DNA from: Rhizobium leucaenae USDA 9039
GTDB lineage: Bacteria > Pseudomonadota > Alphaproteobacteria > Rhizobiales > Rhizobiaceae
Length of the DNA: 44,514 nucleotides
Assembly (NCBI RefSeq): GCF_000426285.1
Contig: NZ_AUFB01000032.1
Coordinates: 1-44,514, forward strand
Direction: 5' to 3'
A program made the translations under genes and the position numbers. This document shows, one piece after another, positions 15,919 through 24,640 of this stretch; the first letter of the stretch is position 1; each line of letters starts with the position of its first letter. The notes beneath the pieces were generated by a model, which searched no databases, was not told where the DNA came from, and worked only from the letters and a program-made list of their open reading frames with translations.

Positions 15919-16113
15919 TCTTGATGGCTCTGAGCTTCGCATTGACACCGTGACGCCACAGATTATCCGCAACTCGGATACGAATTTCGGCGTTATTGGA
16001 GTTCTTGGCGCAGGAACCCTGCGTTGAGCGGGAGTGTATCAGGCAGTCCGACCAGTTCTAGCACGTTGCTGGCTTATTATTGAGCTTGTATGCCGTTTTT
16101 CCTTCCTGAACGA

Positions 16114-16530
16114 TTATCCCTTCGGAAGTGCGTACCGGAGCACGCGCAATTCGTCCTCATCGCCGAGGGAAATTTCCAACACACGATTGGCGAGATCGTC
16201 ATCGTCGTCGAGTTCGGCCATAGCCTGTTCGAACAGCTCGATCTGCATATCGAGGTCCATACCGGGCGGGCGGTTTAGGTAGACAGCCCGGCATGGATGG
16301 CAACGTCTGCATATTGCCCCTTCGTCCCGGGCTTGTCTTTCGGCCCGCGGAAGTCGACCGAGTTCTTCGTGACGAACGTCCAGTCGCCCTAAAGAATGAT
16401 CGGTGTGAGCTCCCAGTCTTTCAGGCCACCCAGTTTTCATCCAGACGACATGGCTCGTTTCGCCATAACCTTTTTCCAGCGCCATCTTAGCCAGTTGAGG
16501 ACTGAGGCACTCATCAATCAGAAACTTCAT
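16114..16530 (-). pseudogene. DUF5615 PIN-like toxin, scrambled by two frameshifts
   Basis: The ends match the DUF5615 PIN-like toxin family: MKFLIDECLSPQLAKMALEKGYGETSHVVW at the start and LNRPPGMDLDMQIELFEQAMAELDDDDDLANRVLEI at the end. The middle (about 16283-16435) reads nonsense in this frame. In a neighbouring frame the same DNA gives the family sequence GLKDWELTPIIL-stop-GDWTFVTKNSVDFRGPKDKPGTKGQYADVAIHAG. Two opposite indels thus leave one open frame but replace the catalytic centre, and the true frame also has a stop codon. Partner of the DUF433 gene it overlaps by four bases. Confidence 0.8.
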
Positions 16531-17180
16531 CCCGCCTTCGTGCGACGGGGGACGCGACGATCTGTGAGGATGACCGAACCTTCGGGAAGCTCGCCCAGCA
16601 CGCGGGGCCGCCCGCGCAAGGGATTAGCTTCCGCATAGATTGTCGCGAGCCTGATCTTCTCTCTGTCCAGGCCAGGCCAGGTTTCGAGAATGCGCTCCGT
16701 GGAATTGCCCGCGGATACGGACGCGGCAACATCATGGACAGGAACGCGGGTGCCTCGAATGACAGGCGTCCCACCAAGGATGTCGGCCGACGATGTGACG
16801 ACCTCCCGTGCTGCGGCAAGGTCGTCCAGCCGCTCGCTCGCGCCCCTCATAAAGGGCATGAGATCGATCGTCAGAAACTCGTGGTGCACGGTCCAATCTT
16901 CAAGCAACAGGGCGGACCACGGGAGGGTGCGGGCTCTCGCAAGCCGGGCCTCCGCCGTCCGGATAGTAGACAGGCGTTCTTCCGAGGTAAGGCGGCGGGC
17001 GCTTTCGAAGTAAAACGTGATAAGCGAGCAGGCTCCGGCGAGGACATGACGACCGTTGTCGAGCGATATGAACGCTTCCGGCAAGATGTGCTCGTCGATA
17101 ACGCGATTGACGTCGCGCAGGCTCACGCGCGAGACAACGGCAGCCTCGCTCGCCTTCAGCATCTCGGCAACTGCTGGCAT
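16527..17180 (-). CDS. DUF433 antitoxin (partner of DUF5615)
   Basis: 217 residues from ATG 17180 (MPAVAEMLKASEAAVVSRVS); an upstream extension to 17288 lacks support. An N-terminal MerR-like/HTH segment (SEAAVVSRVSLRDVNRVIDE) precedes the DUF433 domain: SSADILGGTPVIRGTRVPVHDVAASVSAGNSTERILETWPGLDREKIRLATIYAEANP (about residues 130-190). DUF433 proteins are antitoxins paired with PIN-type DUF5615 or VapC toxins. The stop overlaps the toxin start (ATGA). It faces hipBA across a 272-base divergent promoter region. Confidence 0.85.
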   Translation of the reverse strand: MPAVAEMLKASEAAVVSRVSLRDVNRVIDEHILPEAFISLDNGRHVLAGACSLITFYFESARRLTSEERLSTIRTAEARLARARTLPWSALLLEDWTVHHEFLTIDLMPFMRGASERLDDLAAAREVVTSSADILGGTPVIRGTRVPVHDVAASVSAGNSTERILETWPGLDREKIRLATIYAEANPLRGRPRVLGELPEGSVILTDRRVPRRTKAG

Positions 17181-17375
17181 GGTTGAGCCATCGGTATTAA
17201 TTCTTCCGATGGGTCGGAATATATAACTTGTTGGGGGCGATATCAAGGCCTGGGACGGATCGGCGGTCGCCGGTTGGACTTGAGGCATTGGGTTGATGAG
17301 GACGAGCCAAGATCGAAATCGCCGCTGGGCAATCGTTATATTGGTGCGCTATTTCGCTCCTTATGACGTCCTCTA

Positions 17376-17454
17376 GCGGAATTCCGCATTTTGCTTTATC
17401 TTAGAGTCATACGAAATTCCGGACACCGGCCAGCAGGCGAGCGATATTCCGCAT
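17376..17454. promoter_or_regulatory. Candidate HipB operator region
   Basis: The 12-bp palindrome GCGGAATTCCGC lies at 17376-17387. The half-site ATTCCGCAT within it recurs at 17446-17454 overlapping the hipB start, with a weaker ATTCCGG near 17416. Repeated half-sites in front of an autoregulated hipBA operon are expected for HipB binding, but this is a pattern call only. Confidence 0.35.
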
Positions 17455-17800
17455 GAGCACTACGATTTTCAATACTCTTGGCGAGCAACTGCTGGCCGCC
17501 CGCAAACGACGCGGTCTCAGCCAGCCTGCACTTGCGACAAGGCTCGGCCGGGACCGGGCACGAATATCGGAACTCGAAAGGGACCTTGCAACCGATCGAC
17601 GGGGTAGGGATCGACTGACGCTGTTTGCCGAAATCTGCGATGCCCTCGACCTTGTGCCGGTCCTGCTGCCGAAGTCCCGGATGGGGGAAGTGAGGCAGTT
17701 GATTGGCGATGCTAGAGAACACCAGAATAAAGGTACGGCGGCCAGCGCATTTGAGGAACTTTTCGTCGATCTCGATGAAGACGACAATGGGGAACCGTGA
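17453..17800 (+). CDS. hipB: HipB-like antitoxin/autorepressor
   Basis: 115 residues. N-terminal XRE helix-turn-helix (LGEQLLAARKRRGLSQPALATRLGRDRARISELERD, about residues 8-43), then a dimerisation-type segment (RLTLFAEICDALDLVPVLLPK). The acidic C-terminal tail (FEELFVDLDEDDNGEP) is the flexible part that lies near the toxin in HipBA complexes. It overlaps hipA by one base (TGATG), so they are co-translated. It neutralises HipA and represses the operon by family knowledge. Confidence 0.88.
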   Translation: MSTTIFNTLGEQLLAARKRRGLSQPALATRLGRDRARISELERDLATDRRGRDRLTLFAEICDALDLVPVLLPKSRMGEVRQLIGDAREHQNKGTAASAFEELFVDLDEDDNGEP

Positions 17801-19089
17801 TGGCGAAATCTTCGGCGATCCTTGGCGTCCATCTTCTGGATCAGAACATCGGGAAGGTGAGGGTAGGGACCCTGACGCGCGATAGTGACGGCGCGGTCGC
17901 GTTTGTCGTTGCGGAAACGTTCCTGCGGGATCCAAGGCGGCCAATTTTGAGCCTGGGCTGGTTCGATCCTGACGATGACGAGGGCACACGCAATCGTCTG
18001 GCGCGGCGTGGGGACAAAATTGGGCTTCACGGCACATTGCCACCATGGTTTTCAGGATTGCTTCCAGAGGGCGCCCTCAGGGACCTCGTGTTGAACGAGA
18101 TGGGGCCGGGCGATCACGATGAGTTCGACGTCCTGACCCGCCTCGGCGGCGATCTCCCCGGCGCAATCCTCGTCGTCCCCGAAACAGCGGTTCCAGCGTC
18201 AGCCGGCCCGATCACCATTGAAAAGAAAGATGGTGTGGATGTCCCGCTGCCCGATGGCACGGTCAAATTCTCGCTCGCCGGTGTGCAGCTCAAGTTCACG
18301 GCCAACGTCGAGGGCGACAGATTGACGGTTCCCGGTCGCGGTAACACCGGCCGCTGCATCATCAAGGTGGCAAGCGAGCGATACCCAGGGCTGCCGGAAG
18401 CTGAACATGCGGCCATGCAGATGGCAAGGACGATCGGCGTGCGGACAGCAAACTGCCGGCTTGTCTCCAGCACCGCGATCAGCGGCATCCCTGCGGAACT
18501 GTTGGCTCATGGTGAGCGCGTTCTCGTCGTCGATCGCTTCGACCGTGCCGACGATGATCGTCGCATTCACATCGAAGACGCAGCCCAAATTCTAGGAGCG
18601 ATCGGCGATCGAAAATATACGATGGCGACGACCGAGACCATCATCAACATGGTGCGCCGCTTCAGCACCGACCATCGCGATGACATATTGGAAGCCATCC
18701 GCAGGGTAGTTGCAGACGTGCTTTTAGGCAATGGCGACAACCATCTCAAGAACTGGTCTTTCCGTTTCCCGGCACCTGGCGAAATCCGGCTGTCGCCGGC
18801 CTACGATATTGTCCCGACCGTTCTTTACATGCCGTCCGACACTATGGCGCTGAGGTTCGTCAAAACCCACAGCTTCGAAAGCGTGAACCTGCATCGCTTT
18901 GAGAGGGTCGCAAGTTTTCTTCGCCTGGACGCGAAGCTGATCACACGCGAGGTCGTTGCGACAGTCAGGCGTGCGCTGGAGCATTGGCCGACATCGGCGC
19001 CTAAACTACTGGGGGAAAAGAAAGCAAAGCAGCTTCTTGATCGCCTTGGCACGCTGAGCCTGGTGGACGAAGTGCGGCGTCAATCGTAG
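17800..19089 (+). CDS. hipA: HipA serine/threonine kinase toxin
   Basis: 429 residues from ATG 17800. HipA toxins phosphorylate glutamyl-tRNA synthetase (E. coli) or related targets and cause growth arrest. Visible kinase features: the P-loop-like VKFSLAGVQLKF (about residue 150), the ATP-contact Lys in CIIKV, the catalytic loop LLGNGDNHLKNWSF with catalytic Asp near residue 313, and the metal-binding Asp in AYDIVPT near 335. The N-terminal HipA_N domain includes LPPWFSGLLPEGALRDLV. All key residues are present, so this is the one apparently intact toxin in the 16-20 kb block. Confidence 0.9.
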   Translation: MAKSSAILGVHLLDQNIGKVRVGTLTRDSDGAVAFVVAETFLRDPRRPILSLGWFDPDDDEGTRNRLARRGDKIGLHGTLPPWFSGLLPEGALRDLVLNEMGPGDHDEFDVLTRLGGDLPGAILVVPETAVPASAGPITIEKKDGVDVPLPDGTVKFSLAGVQLKFTANVEGDRLTVPGRGNTGRCIIKVASERYPGLPEAEHAAMQMARTIGVRTANCRLVSSTAISGIPAELLAHGERVLVVDRFDRADDDRRIHIEDAAQILGAIGDRKYTMATTETIINMVRRFSTDHRDDILEAIRRVVADVLLGNGDNHLKNWSFRFPAPGEIRLSPAYDIVPTVLYMPSDTMALRFVKTHSFESVNLHRFERVASFLRLDAKLITREVVATVRRALEHWPTSAPKLLGEKKAKQLLDRLGTLSLVDEVRRQS

Positions 19090-19125
19090 TCTTTGGCTCA
19101 CGTCGGTCCGGGCCTTGCACTCTCT

Positions 19126-19157
19126 CTAATTCACCCCTATGTTTGGGGGTGGATTAG
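19126..19157. promoter_or_regulatory. Inverted repeat before the second DUF433 gene
   Basis: CTAATTCACCCC (19126-19137) and GGGGTGGATTAG (19146-19157) pair in 11 of 12 positions, 14 bases before ATG 19171. There is no T-run, so an operator for antitoxin autoregulation is more likely than a hipA terminator. Confidence 0.5.
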
Positions 19158-19170
19158 AAAGGGCAATAGG

Positions 19171-19761
19171 ATGGAACATCTGACAACGGCACAAGCGGCT
19201 TTTGTGGTTGATGCGCCTCTAGACACTTTCAAAAAGGTTGTCGAGCGCGCGCCGATCAAGCCGCAACTCGTGAAGCGAGGCGGTCGGAATATTAGGCAGT
19301 TCGGTCAAGCCGAGCTGGTATTTCTCCATGCCTATGACGAACTCAAACAGGCGCTGACACCCAAGAGCCAGTCCGAATTCTACGAGGCGTTGCGAAGCTC
19401 TCTCAAACGCGGTCACGCGAAAGAGGTCGTGTTCGGTAAACAGCGCTACGACATTGGTCAGCACCTGGTCTTCGTCGAGCGTAAGCTGAAGGAACTCGAC
19501 AAGCTCACTGCTCAAATCGACCTATCCGGCAAGGAACCGCTAATCCGGGGAACGCAAATCGAGGCGCATCGGATTGCCGCTCTCCTCGACGCCGGCGCGA
19601 CTGTCAAAGATGTCCTTCGCGACTATCCCTCCTTGAAGGAGCAACAGGTCGTTTCCGCGGGAGTCTATGCGGAGGCGCATCCGAAGGCGGGGCGGCCGTA
19701 TCCGAAGCAAACGGCAAAAGCCGCCATGCGCGCAGCCGATCTTAGCGCGTTGGATGACTGA
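19171..19761 (+). CDS. DUF433 antitoxin (partner of decayed vapC)
   Basis: 196 residues from ATG 19171 (MEHLTTAQAAFVVDAPLDTF), with an AAAGGG ribosome site seven bases upstream; an upstream in-frame extension to 19093 is not needed. An HTH-like N-terminus (TTAQAAFVVDAPLDTFKKVVE) is followed by a linker and a DUF433 domain (IDLSGKEPLIRGTQIEAHRIAALLDAGATVKDVLRDYPSLKEQQVVSAGVYAEAHP). Same architecture as the gene at 16527-17180 but clearly diverged. The decayed VapC toxin starts three bases after its stop. Confidence 0.85.
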   Translation: MEHLTTAQAAFVVDAPLDTFKKVVERAPIKPQLVKRGGRNIRQFGQAELVFLHAYDELKQALTPKSQSEFYEALRSSLKRGHAKEVVFGKQRYDIGQHLVFVERKLKELDKLTAQIDLSGKEPLIRGTQIEAHRIAALLDAGATVKDVLRDYPSLKEQQVVSAGVYAEAHPKAGRPYPKQTAKAAMRAADLSALDD

Positions 19762-19763
19762 GC

Positions 19764-20097
19764 TTGAAATATCTGCTCCATACAAATGTCTTAAAGGAAA
19801 TCGGTCGACCCGAGCCGCACGAAAATGTGGCGGCCTCGATACGGTTGACGATACTGATCTCGCGATCAGCGTGATCTCGGTTCGAGAGGTTCCGAAAAGC
19901 ATCGAGAGAAAGCGGAACACCGACGAGGCTGTCGCCCGCCGGTGGGGGCAAATGCCGGGACAATCGGACAAGATTCCGACGTTATCGGTTTGGCCGCGAC
20001 GGCGCAGGTAAATGACCTTGTCGTCGTCACCCGAAACACCGCTGATTTTCAAGGGCGGGCGTCACAATCCTGGACCCGTTTAAGAAGACTGCCAAAC
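19764..20097 (+). pseudogene. vapC: VapC-type PIN toxin, decayed
   Basis: Pieces of a PIN-domain RNase toxin appear in three frames: LKYLLHTNVLKEIGRPEPHENVAA, then DTVDDTDLAISVISVREVPKSIERKRNTDEAVAR, then DVIGLAATAQVNDLVVVTRNTADFQGR. There is a small deletion after NVAA, a loss of roughly 30 codons after EAVAR, another indel after GQSDK and one after FQGR. The first catalytic Asp of the LLDTN motif has become His (LLHTN). It can make no active toxin. The TTG at 19764 is the probable former start region. Confidence 0.82.
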
Positions 20098-20153
20098 CTG
20101 CCTGGCCAGGCTCGTCTGCCGATTAATCATGTTCGAAAATGCATTTAGTTCGT

Positions 20154-20477
20154 TTAGTGCGGAAAAGCCAAAATGATTATTGCAAAAGAGACGGTGCCCG
20201 GTTGAGCGACCGAAATGTGCTTGTGGTCGAGCCCGCATTCTTCATGCAACAAGGTGTCGATATGGTGTGCTGGGATGCCGCTCTCGGCTCTAAAAGCTTC
20301 CGCGAGCTCGATGTCGAACATCGCTCTCGTCATTCGGGCGCGAGCGCGCAAAATTTCCTTCTTCGCCTTGGTTAATGTTTCGCCATCGATTTTGTCGAGC
20401 CACGCGTTGTAGCGATCGCGCGCTGATGCGCTGCGTTCTTCTGCAGGCTTATTGAAACGCTGACGACCAGGCAGCAT
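20154..20477 (-). CDS. Hypothetical helical protein
   Basis: 107 residues, not recognised. A long amphipathic stretch (RYNAWLDKIDGETLTKAKKEILRARARMTRAMFDIELAEAF) is followed by a segment (AHHIDTLLHEECGLDH) with several His and Glu residues. It lies 32 bases after the small membrane protein gene and in the same direction, so it may be the last gene of the nuclease operon. Confidence 0.45.
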   Translation of the reverse strand: MLPGRQRFNKPAEERSASARDRYNAWLDKIDGETLTKAKKEILRARARMTRAMFDIELAEAFRAESGIPAHHIDTLLHEECGLDHKHISVAQPGTVSFAIIILAFPH

Positions 20478-20509
20478 TCTGGTTAAGTGTAGATCGCGCC
20501 AGAAGATTG

Positions 20510-20830
20510 CTACCGGTCAGAGTGAACTGGCCGAGTCTCGCTGATCTCAACTTTGGGCAAGCTGCTGGCTTCAAAAAGAGGAGCACTAAGCCGCTTCTCT
20601 TCGTCCATCAAGTGGCCAAGCTGCCGTGCCGATAGCGCCGCGACTTTATGCACTAAAACGGAAACTATTAGGCTGCTGACGGCCATTGCGTAGGGAATCC
20701 AATTGGGCTGAACCCTTTCAATCGACAGAGAAATAAAGGTTGAGAAGCCACCGACTGCCAAGATCGAGATCGCTACACCGTTAAAATACGCGATTTGAGC
20801 CCGTAGTTGCTCTTTCTTCGCCTCAGACAT
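20510..20830 (-). CDS. Small two-span membrane protein
   Basis: 106 residues. The N-terminus is basic/helical (MSEAKKEQLRAQIAYFNG), then two hydrophobic spans (GVAISILAVGGFSTFISLSI and IPYAMAVSSLIVSVLVHKVAAL, about residues 18-70), then an acidic tail. Family unknown. It follows the PD-(D/E)XK nuclease gene by 36 bases, so the two were probably co-transcribed. A membrane effector partner is possible but unproven. Confidence 0.6.
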   Translation of the reverse strand: MSEAKKEQLRAQIAYFNGVAISILAVGGFSTFISLSIERVQPNWIPYAMAVSSLIVSVLVHKVAALSARQLGHLMDEEKRLSAPLFEASSLPKVEISETRPVHSDR

Positions 20831-20866
20831 CGACGGCCCTCCATTGATCCCGGCACGCAGTCATTT

Positions 20867-22127
20867 TCAACCCGGTAATATTAAAATGCGTGGCTTTATC
20901 AGCTCCGGAACATTATACCCTTGCACGGTGATCGTAAGCTCACGGTTGGCATCATCCTTGTGCCCGAACAAGTAGGTCCAACTGCTCTCAGAACGTTTCT
21001 GGACCAGCTTCTTGAATTTGGGGTGCGCTGGAGTAACCTCTCCGATCTTCGCAAGGACGGCGCTGAAATCCTTATTCCGATTAAAGATAAGGACCGCTGC
21101 TTTTGTATCTCGCCAGCTAAGATAAGAAAGCACCTGATCAAGGGTTTCCAGATAGCCCTTTTCGCCGGTCCAGAATTTGCATTCGCCAATAAAGATATTT
21201 TTCCTATCGACTTTGATCAGAATGTCGGACTTTCCTTCATAGTTGAAAGTTTCGGCCGTCGCATCGCCGGCAAAATGCCCATTGAGCTGGACTAGAAAAT
21301 GGGTCCGCAAGCTCTCTCCATCGATTTCCCGGAACGCCCCGGGGCTTTGCTCCATGACGCCGACCATATTCTCCATCACCAATAGAACATGCTCATAGTC
21401 TTCTGGGGTGAGAATAGGCTCTGGCTTGTACGGATCGCGAGAAGCAACGGGCCTTGGGACAGAAGGATGAATGGTACGACGGACGGAAGGAACTGCGAAC
21501 GTTTGGCTCGCGCCGGGGCGCTCCTTCATTTTAAAACCCAACCCAGCAAGAAGCGATTTGCCTCGGAGAAGTTTTTCCTTGCGATGGTCAATTGTTCTCA
21601 TCGCTAAGTCCCCTAGGCTCGCGTTGTAGGCCTGCGCGTCATTTGTCAACCAGCTCAAATGCAGATTGATCGATGCAACCATTCCATCGATCTGCTGCCT
21701 CACGCGCTCTGCCGTAAGATCGGTTCCCGCGATGGAAAACGAGATAACGCCATCGTCCACATGCGCCCGGGGATTGTTGAAATTGCTGGTCGTGGGCTGG
21801 ATATCAAATCCGACTTTATCGCCGGTGAAAGGCAGCTCGACGTCAACTGCCGTTCCAGTAATGTAATGCGGGCGCGAACGGTCATCTATCCACCTGTTTT
21901 GATCCTGACTGATATCGATTTGAGCTTCCCGTTGGTCGACCACCAAATCATCTGGGTAAATCGTGGGAACCTCGAACGCGAATTCGCTCACAAGGTAACG
22001 AGCCAGATCGGTGGTAGACGTATTGAGAAGCTCGTCGCCATTCTTGGCCTCGACAGTAGCAATCAGCTTTTGCCTCCACGCCTCTTGCGTTGCGAACCAG
22101 TCACCTTTGTTGAAAAGGTAGTCATTA
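20867..22127 (-). pseudogene. PD-(D/E)XK nuclease-like protein, main part (5' end cut by IS630)
   Basis: Codes for about 420 of an original 428 residues. The C-terminal domain has the restriction-endonuclease-like core GKSDILIKVDRKNIFIGECKFW, where Asp and the Glu-x-Lys of ECK are the usual metal and catalytic residues; TKAAVLIFNRNKDF follows. The N-terminal ~250 residues (WFATQEAWRQKLIATVEA, ISFSIAGTDLTAERVRQQIDG) are of unknown type. The true first nine codons are at 24641-24666. The present frame instead begins inside the IS630 end, giving about 24 foreign residues, so a near-complete product could still be made. Role probably DNA defence (inference). Confidence 0.75.
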
Positions 22128-22143
22128 TACCAATCGGCATTGG

Positions 22144-22713
22144 TCAGAACCGATGTGCCCAGTCGCGCATTCCGATTGACATGATCTTCCAGGGCTGGTC
22201 GACCAGCTTGTTCCAAGCGGCGCAGCAATGATTGACGATGTCGTCGTAGGATGTGAAGACGCGGTTCGACAGCCAGTTGTCGCGCAGGAATTGCCAGACA
22301 TTTTCAACAGGATTCAGTTCTGGGGATCGCGGCGGCAGGAAGAGCAGGGTGATGTTTTCCGGCACGATCAGCTTGGCCGATGAATGCCAACCCGCCTGAT
22401 CGAGGATCAGAACCGCGTGCGCACCGTTATCGACCTCGCGGCTGATTTCCTGAAGGTGCGCGTTCATTGCCTCTGTGTCGCACCAGGGCATGACAATGCC
22501 TGCACCCTTACCCTTCTTCGGGCAGATCGCCCCGAATATGTAGGTCCATAGCGTTCGCTGATCGTGGGGGGCCGATGGACGCGTTCCCCGTTGCGCCCAT
22601 CGCCGCGTCATCTTGTTCTTTTGCCCGATGCGGGCTTCATCTTGCCACCACAGCTCTATTTCTGTGCCTGGAGCGAGGGTCTTGCTGATCGCGCTGATCT
22701 CTTCCGGGAAACT
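22144..22713 (-). pseudogene. IS630 transposase, C-terminal part
   Basis: Carries the whole DDE catalytic domain: ELWWQDEARIGQKNK (first Asp), AVLILDQAGWHSS (second Asp) and SPELNPVENVWQFLRDN (Glu). Reading starts at about SFPEEISAISKTLAPGTE, immediately after the IS110 insertion. The in-frame sequence further upstream belongs to IS110 and is not part of this protein. The N-terminal part is at 24070-24558. Confidence 0.9.
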
Positions 22714-22785
22714 TATGGAATGGCCCGCCCTTTCACCCAGCATCGAGTAGGATGCTGATATCGGGAAAGAGAAAGGAACGAGCGA

Positions 22786-23820
22786 ATGTCTATTGCTATC
22801 CTCGGTGTTGATCTGGGCAAGAACTCTTGCAGCATAGTTGGCGTCGATGCGGCCGGTGCCGTGGTCGTTCGTCGTACAATGCGCCGGCAGACGCTGATCG
22901 ACTATGTGACGAAGCTTCCGGCCTGTGTGGTCGCAATGGAAGCATGTTGCGGCGCGCATCATCTGGGACGCCTGTTTATGGCGCAAGGCCACCAGATCCG
23001 GTTGATGTCGCCCGAATACGTTCGCCCATATATCAAAGCGCAGAAGAACGATGACCGCGATGCGGAGGGGATCGCGGAGGCCGCTTCACGGCCGACAATG
23101 CGTTTCGTTGAACTCAAGAGCCAGGAGCAGTTAGATATCCAGACGTTGCATCGGGTGCGTTCGCGCCTCGTAGCCGAACGAACGAACCTTCTCAACCAAT
23201 TGCGAGCGATCTTGCTGGAACGCGGGGTGATCTTTCCTGCTGGCAGGCGAAAGTTCGAGCTTGATTTGGATCGCATGCGTTCCGAGGGCAATGAGACCTT
23301 GTCGCCCCGCATGCGTCAGCTGATTGACGGGCTGCGTGCCGAATGGAAAGAGCTCGACGCGAAGATTGGGGCGCTGAACGATGAGTTTGTCCAACTGGCG
23401 CGCAACGATGCCGCCACACGCAGGTTGACCTCGATCCCTGGCATTGGGGTGCTCAACGCGACGGCTTTGGTCGCGGCCGTGGGTAATGCAAGCAGCTTTG
23501 CCAAGGCCCGAGACCTTGGCTCCTGGCTTGGGTTGGTTCCGAGACAATACAGCACGGGCGGCAAGGCACGGCTGCTTGGGATATCCAAGCGTGGCAACAC
23601 CTATCTGCGCACTTTGCTCATCCATGGCGCGCGTGCGGCATTGCCATCGCTTTCAAAAAGCGACACTCCTTTGGGGCGATGGCTGACAGCAATGATCGAG
23701 AGAGGCGTGCATCGGAACGCAGTGGTGGTGGCGTTGGCCAACAAGCTGGCGCGTATCGCTTGGGCCGCTTTACGCAAAGAGACACGCTTCGAACGCGGTT
23801 ACCTGGTAGCGACGGCATAA
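22786..23820 (+). CDS. IS110-family DEDD recombinase (transposase)
   Basis: 344 residues, full length. The N-terminal RuvC-like DEDD domain shows ILGVDLGKNS (Asp), VVAMEACCGAHH (Glu) and KNDDRDAEGIAEA (two Asp). A coiled-coil linker is followed by the C-terminal transposase_20 domain: SIPGIGVLNATALVAAVG, RDLGSWLGLVPRQYSTGGKARLLGISKRGNTYLR with the conserved Ser of GIS. IS110 proteins recombine DNA guided by an element-encoded bridge (seek) RNA. Intact, so this inner element may still be mobile. Confidence 0.93.
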   Translation: MSIAILGVDLGKNSCSIVGVDAAGAVVVRRTMRRQTLIDYVTKLPACVVAMEACCGAHHLGRLFMAQGHQIRLMSPEYVRPYIKAQKNDDRDAEGIAEAASRPTMRFVELKSQEQLDIQTLHRVRSRLVAERTNLLNQLRAILLERGVIFPAGRRKFELDLDRMRSEGNETLSPRMRQLIDGLRAEWKELDAKIGALNDEFVQLARNDAATRRLTSIPGIGVLNATALVAAVGNASSFAKARDLGSWLGLVPRQYSTGGKARLLGISKRGNTYLRTLLIHGARAALPSLSKSDTPLGRWLTAMIERGVHRNAVVVALANKLARIAWAALRKETRFERGYLVATA

Positions 23821-24054
23821 TTGGGTCGGAACATGCTATCGCACGTAGCCCAATGAGGTTTGCAGGAAGGATCGTGAAGATGGCCTGACAGTCGATCGGC
23901 GTTTGGAAAGCCCGGTTTAAAAAATGGCACATGATGCCGAGAAACTTATGGGGCTCTAGACGCGCGGATGTCCATCTTGGCCATGGGGGCGACCCATGAG
24001 ACCGTATACGTTGACGCAGACTGATCAGAACACCGTAAAATCTTCTTGCAGACG
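23821..24054 (+). ncRNA. Candidate bridge/seek RNA region of the IS110 element
   Basis: 234 non-coding bases between the recombinase stop and the right subterminal repeat. In IS1111-type elements the guide RNA is known to come from this downstream end. I do not claim exact RNA ends or a fold; the call rests on element type and position only. Confidence 0.45.
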
Positions 24055-24069
24055 GGCGGGCCATACGTT

Positions 24070-24558
24070 TTTTAAAATCCTCCACCGCCAATTCGTTCTG
24101 GGCATAGTGGCGAGGACGGGCAGACAGCTTGGCAAAGCCCATGGCCTTCAACTCACGTCCCACGTGCTTTCGTCCAGCGATATCCGATAGTCCTCGAATA
24201 TCAAGCGTGCCAGGTCCTTCAACCGCCAGCGCACAACGCCGTGAATCGCCGGGATCGGCCCCTTCTCCACAAGACGACGAAGCTCCTGGCGCTGATCGTC
24301 GTTGAGTTTCGGACGCTTGCCCGGAGCCTTCACGTTTAAAAGACCCTCAGGGCCTTGCGTGTTAAAGCGCTCGACCCAGTCCCGCACGATCTGCACAGTC
24401 ACGCCACCAACTCTCGCGGCCTCGCCGCGCGTCGCTCCATCATAAATCTGCGCGAGAGCCAGAAGCCGCCGCGTCTGAGCGGCATCTTTCGACAGCCGCG
24501 CCGCCTTGCGCAAGTCATCGCCAACATAATCCGTCCGAAGCCGAAGTGCTGATCCCAT
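24070..24558 (-). pseudogene. IS630 transposase, N-terminal part, frameshifted
   Basis: From ATG 24558 (MGSALRLRTDYVGDDLRKAA) with the HTH (DGATRGEAARVGGVTVQIVRDWVERFN) to RISLDEST, where the frame stops as WDVS near 24148. The next frame continues as VGRELKAMGFAKLSARPRHYAQNELAVEDFKK up to the IS110 junction. The shift at DEST/VGRE may be decay or a programmed frameshift known from some IS630 elements. Confidence 0.85.
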
Positions 24559-24640
24559 GGCAAACCTCCCGTTTGCACCATGGATTCAGATTCATCGCGT
24601 TTTGTGAACCCTCAAGAGTCAGCAGCAATGCCGATTGGTA

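Larger units (their letters stand above)
22714..24068 (+). mobile_element. IS110-family (IS1111-type) element inside IS630
   Basis: About 1.35 kb; it separates FKK and FPEEIS of the IS630 transposase, so its edges are known to within a few bases. Perfect 11-bp inverted repeats ATGGCCCGCCC (22720-22730) and GGGCGGGCCAT (24055-24065) lie just inside the ends, which is the subterminal-repeat pattern of the IS1111 subgroup. The non-coding part is short before the recombinase gene (about 70 bases) and long after it (about 235 bases). Confidence 0.88.
22128..24640 (-). mobile_element. IS630-family element, interrupted by an IS110 element
   Basis: Ends: CCAATCGGCATTG at 22130-22142 and its exact inverse CAATGCCGATTGG at 24626-24638, with TA dinucleotides next to them, as expected for TA-targeting IS630. 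Deleting 22128-24640 restores the PD-(D/E)XK gene in frame. The transposase gene is split by IS110 and also frameshifted near 24165. Native length about 1.15 kb. Confidence 0.88.

Noticed and set aside
20867..22228. Nuclease gene starting at 22228 (MLRRLEQAGRPAL...)
   Set aside because: The first ~24 codons are IS630 end sequence; the rebuilt gene starts at 24666.
22144..22992. 282-codon leftward frame as full IS630 transposase
   Set aside because: Residues upstream of about 22713 come from the IS110 element.
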